Assembly (NCBI GenBank): GCA_036426205.1
Contig: CM071568.1
Coordinates: 218,967,216 to 219,031,215, forward strand
From: Ascaphus truei
Taxonomy: Eukaryota > Chordata > Amphibia > Anura > Ascaphidae
DNA: 64,000 bases
Direction: 5' to 3'
The position numbers and the translations under genes were made by a program. A model generated the notes under the pieces. It was not told the DNA's origin. It saw nothing but the letters and a program-made list of their open reading frames with translations, and ran no database searches. Below are positions 53,680-63,106 of this stretch, piece after piece (position 1 is the first letter of the stretch; each line of letters starts with the position of its first letter).

Positions 53680-54262
53680 ATAGATTATAAGCTCTAAGGG
53701 GCTGAAACTGTGGGCCTCATGCAGAGAGCAGCGCTATATAGAATTGGAGAGGGAAAAATTGTAGCTTTTTTGGAGAGTTTTTTTCTCCATATGCAGAAAG
53801 GGCAGAAAACTGCATTAACAAGCCTTTCTGCATATGGAGAGTTTCAACCAGCGCTATAAGCGCTGTTGAAACTTGTAGGGAAAAAATCGCTGCTTGGTGG
53901 AGAGGAAAAATGTTGAAAATCGCGCCATTTTTTTGGCGCGAACAGCCACTAGATGGCGATCGCGGCTCTCTGCATACGGCAGGAAAAAAAACTGGAGAGA
54001 TTAGAAACTCTCCAGCCGCGCGGCGAATTTCAAACAAAAAAAAAAAAATGGCGCTTTTTTTAAAACTTGCCGGTTTCTGCCTTTCTCAAGGCAGAATTCG
54101 CCAATTAATGCCGCTTTCGCTTTTTGCGCTGCTCTCTGCATGAGGCCCTGTGTCTGTAAAATTCCAACGTGCTGCTTACTGCGCACTATACTGTAATTGT
54201 GAAGCTCTTTGCGACCCACTGGGAGAAAAGCGCTATATGAAATAAAGTTATTATTATAGTTA
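53680..54262 (+). mobile_element. L2 3' tail split by a MITE
   Basis: 53680-53711 (ATAAGCTCTAAGGGGCTGAA) and 54149-54262 (TGTCTGTAAAATTCC to GAAATAAAGTTATTATTA) are the two halves of an L2 tail, like the intact copy at 36190-36330. Confidence 0.82.
53712..54148. mobile_element. Harbinger-like MITE of 437 bp
   Basis: Perfect inverted ends GGGCCTCATGCAGAGAGCAG / CTGCTCTCTGCATGAGGCCC, flanked by TGT on both sides (53709-53711, 54149-54151). Inner inverted words (CTCTCCA, GGCGCG) make much of it self-complementary. No transposase. A 3-bp duplication points to PIF/Harbinger, though TGT is not the usual TWA. Confidence 0.8.
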
Positions 54263-54287
54263 TTATTTTTATGCATCAATACCTTAC

Positions 54288-54352
54288 CTTTTAAAAAGAT
54301 CTCTGTTTCTTTCCATACTGAAAAGAAATCTTAAAGCTCTGAAAGCGTAACA
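54288..54352 (-). CDS. NEK10: NEK10 exon f
   Basis: 65 bp, CYAFRALRFLFSMERNRDLF, then Lys and two bases of Arg. The last armadillo-like helix of the N-terminal region. The acceptor is TGTTCCATAG, the donor GTAAGGT. Confidence 0.94.
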
Positions 54353-54699
54353 CTATGGAACACAAAAAAACAGAGCAGTTAAACATTTATGAAACAACAA
54401 ACGTCAGGCACTCAGCACGATCATGCATAATCAAGGTCTGCCAGCCTTTCTTTCCTTTTGTCTATGATCTCCTGCCATCTGCCAGCACTTCCCTATACTA
54501 CGGATCTACCACCATCTGGAGGCTTCTACAGCACCTCCCAGTTACATTTTGCAATATGTGTAGTCTTACACTTACTCCCAATTAGTTACATAGGCCTCCC
54601 CCGTTAACAAGAAATTGAAATGGATTCAGTTATTTATTTATTTTTAAAGACTAAAAAGGTTTCTGCAATATATTCAGATCAAACCACAGAGATTCTTAC

Positions 54700-54783
54700 T
54701 TGCAACAAAGTATCTTTGCTTCTAATGCCATACTTTTGTTTATTTGGTAAAATCAGCTTTCCTATTGTATAAACACCATTTTC
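54700..54783 (-). CDS. NEK10: NEK10 exon e
   Basis: 84 bp, 28 codons, phase 0: ENGVYTIGKLILPNKQKYGI and on to DTLLQ. Armadillo repeat. The acceptor is CCTTGTAG, the donor GTAAGAAT. Confidence 0.94.
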
Positions 54784-55186
54784 CTACAAGGAAAAAAGAA
54801 AAGACATTCAGTCACATTTAATAGGAGTAAAATACAACAGTTGAAGGCTTAGTAGTATAAATAAAAATATATATTTTAAGAAAACAAGGGTAATCAAGTT
54901 TGCAGTTGATAAAAGTACTACTGTAAATATTGACTCACTATTATACTCTATGAAACATGTTTCATTGGTATCAGTTATTAAGCACTTGTATTACACATCA
55001 GTAAAGAGAATACAATAAAATAAGATGACAGTAAGTACAAATAGTGTACTTAATGATGACAGTCCACATACTGTAAGTACACAGGGTCGGGGCTGGATGT
55101 CTCTGCTCGGGTGACCTCTGAATCTAAATTGTAAATCAGCAATAATCTCATTAGTGCACTGACTTGCGAAGAAAGGTTTTCTATAC

Positions 55187-55248
55187 CTGGACTATTTGAT
55201 GAGCATTCGTATCATTAAGCACAAGTTCAGTAAGAGCTGCACAGCAGG
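55187..55248 (-). CDS. NEK10: NEK10 exon d
   Basis: 62 bp, CCAALTELVLNDTNAHQIVQ. The first two bases complete Ala from exon c. The acceptor is TTTATTTTAG, the donor GTATAG. Armadillo repeat. Confidence 0.94.
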
Positions 55249-56714
55249 CTAAAATAAAATAAAAACGTTTTTTTTAGTAGAATTCATATTCACTAAGAGA
55301 GCAGTACTGTATTTGCAACAGGAAATGCAGTGTTTCTGGTGTATAAAGTTACCGTCGGTACAGGAGGGAAGTGAAACATATTGCTGAGCAATTTAGTCTA
55401 ACCTGCACTAAAGCTCTTAGAATAATATTACATGAATGTAACTACTGTATATGTGTATATAAATGGTAATACAATTCGGTGCTTTCGATGTGATTCTTAC
55501 TCAATTAAATGTAAAACTGCAGATAAAGATGTTTATAACATTCTCTTTTATTATGCTGCACATTGTGTTTTATGGTAACCTCTCATACATTGCCTCTCCC
55601 TCTTTGTCTTCCTTCCTCTGTAAATATATGACTCCTAATTTCAGTTCCATTTTTTGGGTGAATTACACGTCTGGTAAACGAAATGAGCTGTTTAACCTCC
55701 CGGAACGTTATAATAACAGCAAAGTTATTGACTTATTGACTTAACAAGGCATTAACTTAAGCTAACACCTCGTTAAGTGCTAACCGGTATCTTGTAAGCT
55801 CACTAACGCAGTGTTAAGTGCTGTTTTCAGCCATAACGGACCCTTGCGTTAGTAAAGCGAATGTTACTGCTAATAATATGCAAAAGAGGTGTTCCCAGAA
55901 CTATCCACATAGTTCAGTTATAGTTAACATAGGGATATAACGTGTGCAAACTGGGGGGTGCGCCCCCCGGGGAGGGTGCCACATTTTTGGGGGGGCACGG
56001 CACTTACAGAGGCCCCGCACTCTTCTCCACAACATTTAAATAAAATGCCGGGGGAGCGCGCAAGGCTTCTGTAACTGCCTCTTACCTATTCTCCGGTGGC
56101 TAATGGCGCTATGACAAGGCGGAGTTAAATGATGCTGCAGGGTCAAATGGCATTGCCACACCACATGACGCCATGACATCAAATGATGCCGCCAATGCCG
56201 GAGAGAAGGTAGAGGGGTGGGAGAGGACGCGAACAGGGGGTGAATGGCTTAGGACATACCAAAAAGTGGCGTTAGCTCTGTCCAGGCACTGAAATATGGG
56301 TTGGAGGAGGGGACTGAGAGGGACAGAGAGGGAGGTATCATGTGTGCTCCTTTTTGATCACAAGTGTCTCTCCACATGGTGTTTGAAGGGAGATTTCAAG
56401 AGATATATATAGCACTTGGGACTATACTAAAATAGATTTCTCACTCTCTCTCCAAAACACATATTTTAGTGTCTGAATGTGAGTCTTGTAAAGCTAATGC
56501 AAGGCTGTGGTAACTTAGGCGTTAAGCCTATTCTAATGAGATAACTAACAGCCATTGATTTTTCCAAACAATTAGCTTTGTGGATTGGCTTTAACCTCAA
56601 GGAACATAACATCCTCTACTGATTTTGCCAACATGATGTTATGAGCCCTGACTTATTGGAACTTTGTGGATCTGGCCCTTAATCGTTAGAAGTATTGGCT
56701 GTACATTGGATTAC
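55249..56714. other. Intron with degraded repeats
   Basis: 55740-55920 and 56490-56690 contain TTAAGCCT/AGGCGTTA-like words and may be the halves of a decayed transposon split by 55940-56340, a G/C-run-rich piece (TGGGGGGTGCGCCCCCCGGG). No coding sense. Confidence 0.35.
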
Positions 56715-56854
56715 CTGCTTGGAGTGAGAGGGTATTTTCTTGTTTTTCTCTTGGACTCAAATCTTCAGATAAAAGAAGCTGCTGGATCCGGCCAGCAGCA
56801 TTTGCACTTGACAAACTCCCAATGGAGGATCGGTCAGAAACAAGATACTGCTCT
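56715..56854 (-). CDS. NEK10: NEK10 exon c
   Basis: 140 bp. Encodes EQYLVSDRSSIGSLSSANAA, GRIQQLLLSEDLSPREKQEN and TLSLQA. The Ser-rich loop between armadillo repeats. I set the acceptor at AATTAAAG (56855-56862) because only that border keeps the frame with exon b and restores Gly; an alternative AG lies 7 bases inside. Confidence 0.9.
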
Positions 56855-57838
56855 CTTTAATTGGAAGAGTGGAAAATGTACATTTAGAGCTGGGACACAT
56901 TTTTTATTTACAAGTTATTGTGAGAAAAGCATTATTCATGTTTTGCAACTACATTGCATCACAACAAAAGTAATGGAAATTGACCATTATAATTGTGGTG
57001 CTAATTTTCTTAGCATAAGGCCCTCCATGTTAGGTCCTTAAGTGCAACAAACCAGGCCAGATTTTTTTAGGGCAGCACACACAGTACCTGAGCAAGTTAT
57101 CTGGGTGATAATTATAGCTATCTTAAGTGGCTGATTAAGTGTTAATTAGAGAAATCCTGAGGACCTTTTGGTTGCTCTGTAGAGTTTGAAAAGTTTGCCT
57201 TAGAACAATACTGTCTTACAAAGTAGCTACCAATCTTATGTGATGCAATATTACTATAAAAAATAACAGAACTTCCTGTACCATAACCTTTGTACAGGTG
57301 TCAAAGTATCTATATCTACAGTATGCTTACATCTACATTTTAAATAGGAGTGGTCTGGCAGTAAAACCCTTTAAAAAAAAAAGGCAATTTAAAAAATAAA
57401 ATTGTATGTTTAGTTCTGTCTACACTGTAAATACAAATATAGGATAAAGTGTTGGTCATCTAAATTTAGCATGGGTTGAACTTGATGGACATATGTCTTT
57501 TTTTCAACCTCATCTACTATGTAACCTGTATTTAAGTAAACTGTGGGCTCTAGCACTCAATATGCAAAAAGAACTCTAGAAAGATAGTAAATAAAGAAAA
57601 ATAATTGTTTACTCAATGCATATCACATGTACATAATGTATGTGGAAACAGTGGTAATGTGCAGAGCTATGATGAGTCATGAAATATATAGAAGCAAAAG
57701 AAGTGTGAAATATTACTCTATATGATCCTGAATATCACCAAAGGAACTCATACCACAGGTTGGAAACTCGTGGTTAAATACATTTACCCTATACATGGTT
57801 AGTTAAGACTTGTCTATATTTAAACTTTGGGGGTTATT
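56855..57838. other. Plain intron
   Basis: No repeat or gene recognised apart from a short LINE-like phrase (GGTTGAACTTGATGGACATA near 57475), common as the tail of tetrapod repeats. Confidence 0.4.
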
Positions 57839-58021
57839 CATTGACCAGACCCACCGGCGCTTGCGATCAGCGTTAACATGATCTCCCATAGAAAAACTAG
57901 CAGGGCCTTTAGGACGTAGCTATATCTATAGGGCACCCAAAGGATTAAACTGTAATAGTGCTAATCAGGGAACAATCAAACAGAATCTCAGGGAACAATC
58001 TTAGTTTAATGAATAACCCCC
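57839..58021. mobile_element. Short MITE with GGGGGTTATTCATT ends
   Basis: 183 bp with inverted ends GGGGGTTATTCATT and AATGAATAACCCCC. The duplication is not clear. The frames inside are chance. Confidence 0.65.
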
Positions 58022-58328
58022 TATCTTATTTTATTAATCGTCTGAATAAAATACATATTCGAACAAACACTTTACAGACTTGTAAGAAATGCAAATCCAA
58101 GTTCTCCATAAATTCCTTTTTGTTAAGTATGTGGCAAATATGTTATACTTTTCAGTGTTAATTCACTTATTATGTTCATTGATTAGAGTGTAAAACTCAG
58201 ACATTGCAAACAGTATGACATACAGAATGTTAGGCCTTGGCAAACAACATTCTAATCTAATGAATATTGTTACTTTAATCTTTTAGACTGACCAGTACAC
58301 ATTGATAGCTCAATACGGTGAAACATAC

Positions 58329-58553
58329 CCCTTCAATATATGAAGAAGTTGTTTGATTCCTCCCCAAGTTCGAATTTCAACACTTATTTCAGGGTCCTCA
58401 CAAATCTGAACCAAAATCCAGACAACACTCCAAAGCAACTTTAGATGGTCAGAGTGAAGCAAACTAAGCAGGGTAGGGACACCATCATAAATCTTCACCT
58501 GCTCTTTTACCTGTGCCTCTGAACAAAGAAGACGTAGGAGCTCCGCTGTAAGC
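58329..58553 (-). CDS. NEK10: NEK10 exon b
   Basis: 225 bp, the longest exon here. Starts LTAELLRLLCSEAQVKEQVK and goes on to SLLHSDHLKLLWSVVWILVQ and WGGIKQLLHILK; two bases of Gly end it. About two armadillo repeats. The acceptor is GTTTTTACAG, the donor GTATGTTT. Confidence 0.95.
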
Positions 58554-59270
58554 CTGTAAAAACAACAAAAATTAGCATAATTTCATGATTTCTAGCAGAA
58601 ACTACCAGCTAACAAAATAGTCATGTAGAATTTAGATGTATAAGACGTTTATTAACTTTAACATTAGTTGCCGATATTGACAAAAGTTTTACTATTAGTC
58701 TCAGTAAGGGTTCCAATTTGAACCTTCACTTGGCATAAAAAATCCAACACCTAAAATCTAGATAGCTGTGTTTTTATGATAAGCCTATAACTACTATTAG
58801 TTCACTTGTGCTAACATGGACAACCCTTCATTTGTTAACCATTGACTTACCATGTTGATGGTAAACTAAGCACAATATGCAGCTAGAGCTTGACAGTAAA
58901 AATACAAGGCAAATGTCTTCCTTAACATAAAAACTAAATTGGCTTTTTTCTTTCTAATATTTTCGTTAGAATTTTCAGACAGTCTTTCAGATTTCTGTGA
59001 AACAATATGTACATTTCTATGTTAATGACATATTTCTATCAGAATTGGATATTTGCATGCTATTCAATAAACTGTGAAGGCACGTTATTTTAGAATGAAT
59101 ATAATAATTTTACAGATTTCTATTACCTTGCGATAGAGCTAACTTGTCAATGTAAATAATAGATTATTCTTATTTTCATTTATGTGTTTTTTAATAATCA
59201 GCCCCTTTGTTGCCAATGTTGTCAAAAAGACAGGCAATTAATGTCTATTTGGCCTCTATAAAACAATATA
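58554..59270. other. Plain intron
   Basis: AT-rich; nothing recognised. Confidence 0.45.
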
Positions 59271-59416
59271 CAGATGTAGCAGATGTTATTGCCAGTGTTA
59301 ACACAAAAAGATGTACAATATAACGAGTTAAATAACACTTGTGCTACCTTATCAATTGGTTTTAATAGCACAACTATTAAATAATGTGCCTGCGTTAACA
59401 CAGTGTGCTACATCTG
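59271..59416. mobile_element. Tc1/mariner-like MITE with CAGATGTAGC ends
   Basis: 146 bp, CAGATGTAGCA at the left and TGCTACATCTG at the right, TA on both sides. Inside GTTAACACA and TGCGTTAACACAG are also opposed. Related termini occur near 51481, 51642 and 63700-63713. Confidence 0.75.
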
Positions 59417-60088
59417 TACAAAGCATAATAAAGCATAACCCTCAATCCCATTGGATCCAAGGCAATCTTTTGGTGAACCAATGTTGAAAGAGGGCTTAAG
59501 GTGCAATGAGATAAAAACAGTTTTTAAATAATGTTAATATATTTTAAAAACGTTTTTTAAGTACCTTCCTTTGTCACCACTTACAATGGGAACTCTGAAT
59601 GGGTATTGGCAGTTAGTCTTGTTTGTTCCATCTCAATAGAAAGGTCAAATAATCTATGCAAGTCCCTCCTGGGGTACAGTAAGTACCCAGAAAGCGGTAG
59701 CAGTAGGAGGGAGGTGAGGCAGAGACTGAGCCAGTAAAGACCCACTATTAACTTCATTTTACAATTTATAGAAACACCTCATGCAAAAACATTAAAAAAT
59801 ATATATATTTTAAAATAGATTTATGATGGCGTATTTGCAGAATGACTAACCTGACCCTTAACATATAATGTCACCCCTTTTCTGCCATAAATGAATGTAT
59901 ATTGATTTTTTTAAGTTACAATGTTATTGCATCTTTATATTTTTTTTTATCAAATATGGCAAAAATACTGAATTTCATCACACCTGAATCTTTGACAAAT
60001 TTCCCACAAATTGCAGGTCCCTTTTGGAATTTTAATCGTTAATATTAAGCCACCAATACATTGCTTTCCTAGATTAGTATATACATAA
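59417..60088. other. Plain intron
   Basis: AT-rich, no recognisable element. Confidence 0.4.
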
Positions 60089-60345
60089 ATGTTTCAAATT
60101 GCATCAGACAAGCAGAATATCCCAAAGACCTGGAAAACTTCCAGAGTTGTCCCAGTCTTCAAAACTGGGGACCAAAAACATTGTCTCAAACTACAGGCCA
60201 ATCTTTCTTCTCCCAATGCTGTCCAAAGCCATGGAAACATGGGTCCATTCCCAATTAAGCAATACCAAGACAAATTTCCCTAGCCAACTCTAATCTGGCT
60301 CTTGCCTCAAACACTCCACAGTAACTACCCTCCTAAAAGTTTGCA
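60089..60345 (+). mobile_element. Rex-like LINE RT, 5' piece
   Basis: Plus strand: IPKTWKTSRVVPVFKTGDQK, then after a frame slip NYRPIFLLPMLSKAMETWVH. Same family as 24300-24612. It ends in a phrase like LLKVCNEIKCG at 60335-60355, cut by the Penelope piece. Confidence 0.75.
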
Positions 60346-60831
60346 ATGAGATCAAGTGTGGAACTTTGGTTAAGTAAACCTATTGGTAATTTTGCATGTG
60401 GAAATTGTTCTGCATGTAAATATCTGCATAAGGATAACACTACATTTAAGTCAGTAATAACTAATGAAGAGTTTAAAATTGAGGATTTCATTCATTGTAA
60501 CTCAACCCATGTAGTATATTTAATAGAGTGTGCTTGCAATATTCAATATATAGGACGCACCAAGCGATGTCTTAAAGTGCGAATTCAAGAGCACATTAGA
60601 AATATAAAACATGGGTATGATAAACATAGTCTTTCCAGACACTTTTTAAAGTGTCATAATAAGGATCCCTCCACTCTTAGATTTAAAGGGATTAAGATTG
60701 TCCCTAAAGGTAGGAGAGGAGGTGATAGAGTTAAGGATCTGTCAGTTCAAGAGACTTATTGGATTTACCAATTACAGTGCCTTTCCCCTAAGGGGTTAAA
60801 TGAAGATGTTGATATCTGGTCTTTGTACTAA
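60346..60831 (+). CDS. Penelope GIY-YIG endonuclease region (fragment)
   Basis: 161 codons open. The first few residues (MRSSVEL) come from the LINE in another frame; from about 60370 it is Penelope. Seen in order: a Cys-rich knuckle CGNCSACKYL, VVYLIECACNIQYIGRTKRC (the GIY and YIG strands as VYLI and YIG), LKVRIQEH with the conserved Arg and Glu, and a C-terminal HFLKCH. It nicks DNA for insertion in complete elements. RT is missing on the 5' side, so this is a 5'-truncated insertion with an intact last domain. Confidence 0.85.
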   Translation: MRSSVELWLSKPIGNFACGNCSACKYLHKDNTTFKSVITNEEFKIEDFIHCNSTHVVYLIECACNIQYIGRTKRCLKVRIQEHIRNIKHGYDKHSLSRHFLKCHNKDPSTLRFKGIKIVPKGRRGGDRVKDLSVQETYWIYQLQCLSPKGLNEDVDIWSLY

Positions 60832-61867
60832 ATTCACTGGCTTTTCTCTTTGCCTGAGGTTATTACCTGTGATTGTGAAATATGTAATTAATCCTTTGTT
60901 TCTATCTTTTAGTACCAACCTGGAGCTGAATCTTTGATAATTGCTAGCCATTTAGTATATATTTATATATTTTTTATTTAGATTTTTATGCATTAAATTG
61001 TATTTTATTTGTTTATATATCTCTGTACTATGTATGTAATGTTGTTAAACATTAGGTTAAGTCACCCAACAGCTGCTTACCTATGCAGTGTGCCTACTGC
61101 TGATTGGTTGCTTTGTGATTAACAATTAACCTATTGTAGATCTTTAGAAGGTATTTAATGTGACCATTTGCTCGCTGCTTTCATTCCCTGATGAAGTGGC
61201 CTTTATAGTTGCTACGAAATTTACTTTTATTGATCTACTAGTACCATTAGTATTCTATCACTTTGCTGTCTGAGTGAAGAGTTTGATTTCGGCATATTCT
61301 CAGCTGACGCCTCTCCGGGGATGTCATCTCTGTTCGTCGGTGTGTATCGGCACTCAGTGCATTGGCGTGGGAGGCAGAGCTGATCCTGACCGGCGAGACT
61401 GTCCCTAAACCAGCTACTCCTAAACGGAGCTTGGGACTTATCCACCTGGATTACGTAAAAGCCTGAAGGGAACCCTCCGCTTCTTAAGAGCCCAGCAGAT
61501 GAGAGCACAGCTTGATATGACTGCAGACTCCTGATATTGGGTGATCCGTTGCAGCCGTCTCCTGTGCCTTGATACCTGAGTGGTAACAACTGTCATAGTT
61601 ACAGTTACATGCTTGTTTTACCTTTATCTGATGTACGCAGAACCTTGAATTATTTTTTAATATAAATTGTTCATTCTTACTTCACCATGAGCGTTGTGCG
61701 CTGTTTTGTTTTGTCTAGATTCAGGGTCTTGGACCACCCTATCACAGCAGCAGACGCTCCTTATTGGTAACCTAGTTACTTATACTCACTTGGGTATTAA
61801 GTGGTTAACGCACTTTATTTCAATTCACTCAGTTTATTCATTATAGTTGCGCACTTGTACTGTGTTT
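60832..61867 (+). repeat. Penelope 3' terminal unit with hammerhead-like motif 5
   Basis: Directly behind the GIY-YIG frame. At 61188-61219: CTGATGA, one extra A, stem II GTGGC/GCTAC (with one G-U) and GAAA are kept, but the palindrome is lost (ATTTAC). The unit ends near 61867 in T-rich DNA (TTGCGCACTTGTACTGTG). It ties the hammerhead units of this window to a Penelope protein. Confidence 0.7.
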
Positions 61868-62110
61868 TCCTCTGTTCTGAGGCCCCTACTCTTTTCAGTC
61901 TTCATTAACGATCTACCTACAGCTTGTAAGGAAGTTTCATTGCACATGTATGCGGATGACACAATCCTATATGCACCCAGCCCATGCCTCTTTGACCTTG
62001 TACACACACTTCAATTTGATTTTTCAAGACTTGAAAACTGGGTTTACCAAAACAATCTGTTTTAAACACTGACAAGGCTGTAACAATGGTATTTGGGACC
62101 ACAGCTACAT
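61868..62110 (+). mobile_element. Rex-like LINE RT, 3' piece with YADD box
   Basis: SVLRPLLFSVFINDLPTACK, then HMYADDTILYAPSP, with the catalytic YADD intact, and LENWVYQNNLF. It resumes the LINE interrupted by the Penelope insertion; about 100 residues between the halves are missing. Confidence 0.8.
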
Positions 62111-62860
62111 TTCTAAAGCTACCAATGATGGAGATACAGATCAGAATCAACTCTAATACCACTGAAGCCCCTGTCACCAGTTTAAATATGGTTTGACTCC
62201 CCATTTGTCCAAGTGCCTTAGGCACGAAACGCGTTAGAGGATTGTGCTAGTAGTATTTTTCTTAGGTGTTATGCCTAAATAAAGTTTTTTGCATTTTTAC
62301 CCGCCTCCAGTCTGTATCACCTTGATGTGCTTGCTCCTTCTTTTCATACTCTTCCTGGTTCACTGTGGAAAGCGACGCACGCTGCTGGAAACAGATTTGC
62401 TTATCTACATTTGACTTCAATCAAGATCAGTGAGTACTTCTCTTTATTGTTTGTTTGGGGCCAGTACTTTACACAGGACTATTTGCAGTTAAGAGGTGTG
62501 CTAGGAGGAGGGTAAGGGATTGCTTTATCACTGGGGGAGTGCCTTATACCAGCATCTTACTATAACCCTGCTCCCCCCTCCTCCATCCTCTACTGTACAT
62601 ACACTGCTACCTGTTTGGATCAGCATTATTGTGAAAAGGCTACCATCAAGCTACTATTTGGATCATTTATCTGTTTCATCTGTTGATTTCATTATATCAT
62701 CCACATCTATATACCACATGGAGGAGTTTTGGTAGCACCCGAGGGGATTTATCCCCATTATCCTTTGTCCTATCGTTGTTTGTATAACAATAAAAGTGTG
62801 TTTTGTTATTTTGGCACACAACTGTGAGTGCCACATTTTGTGGAGTTTTAGGGATTCCTT
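62111..62860 (+). repeat. Terminal unit with hammerhead-like motif 6
   Basis: At 62205-62240: stem II GTGCC/GGCAC closed by TTA, GAAA, palindrome ACGCGT, base T. The CUGANGA core is decayed (TTGTCCA). A T-rich tail follows, with AATAAAGTTTTTTGC near 62276 and AATAAAAGTGTG near 62790. Confidence 0.5.
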
Positions 62861-63019
62861 TGTTTAGGAAGTCCCGCCCCGTTTTGTTGATTAGTTCTAT
62901 TCTATACTACAGAGGAGCAACGCCTGATTGATTAGGCAGAGTTGTTAGTGCTTATTTACTTTATTGTTTGTAGCAGTGCTTTTTCCACCTTTTTTTATTA
63001 TTCCCATATAGTAACCTAC

Positions 63020-63106
63020 CTTTTAGAAAGTAGATCATATTCATGCAGTATCATCATTAGACTTTCAACAAGATTGAGCTCACTTATCTTCTCCCTACAT
63101 TCTGGA
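63020..63106 (-). CDS. NEK10: NEK10 exon a (first exon in the window)
   Basis: 87 bp. PECREKISELNLVESLMMIL and on to LLSK, with AG of the next Arg codon. The first T completes a codon from an exon beyond the window. The acceptor is ATCTTTGCAG, the donor GTAGGTTA. Armadillo repeat. Confidence 0.93.

Larger units (their letters stand above)
2975..63106 (-). other. NEK10: NEK10 gene, internal part (11 exons)
   Basis: NEK10 is the NIMA-family kinase with N-terminal armadillo repeats followed by the kinase domain; the human protein is linked to ciliated cells and to the DNA-damage checkpoint. The 11 exons found run 63106 to 2975 on the minus strand and join without frame error into about 400 residues. 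They cover the last armadillo repeats, the linker and the kinase N-lobe up to the segment ending NVFIQ. The HRD and DFG motifs and the C-terminal tail must lie left of position 1, and the first armadillo exons right of 64000. The longest intron here, 3097-29584, is mostly nested transposable elements. Intact frame and splice sites argue for a working gene. Naming rests on recall of the family sequence, not on a search. Confidence 0.93.

Noticed and set aside
61227..61589. A 120-codon minus-strand frame
   Set aside because: Lies over the Penelope terminal unit; no recognisable protein.
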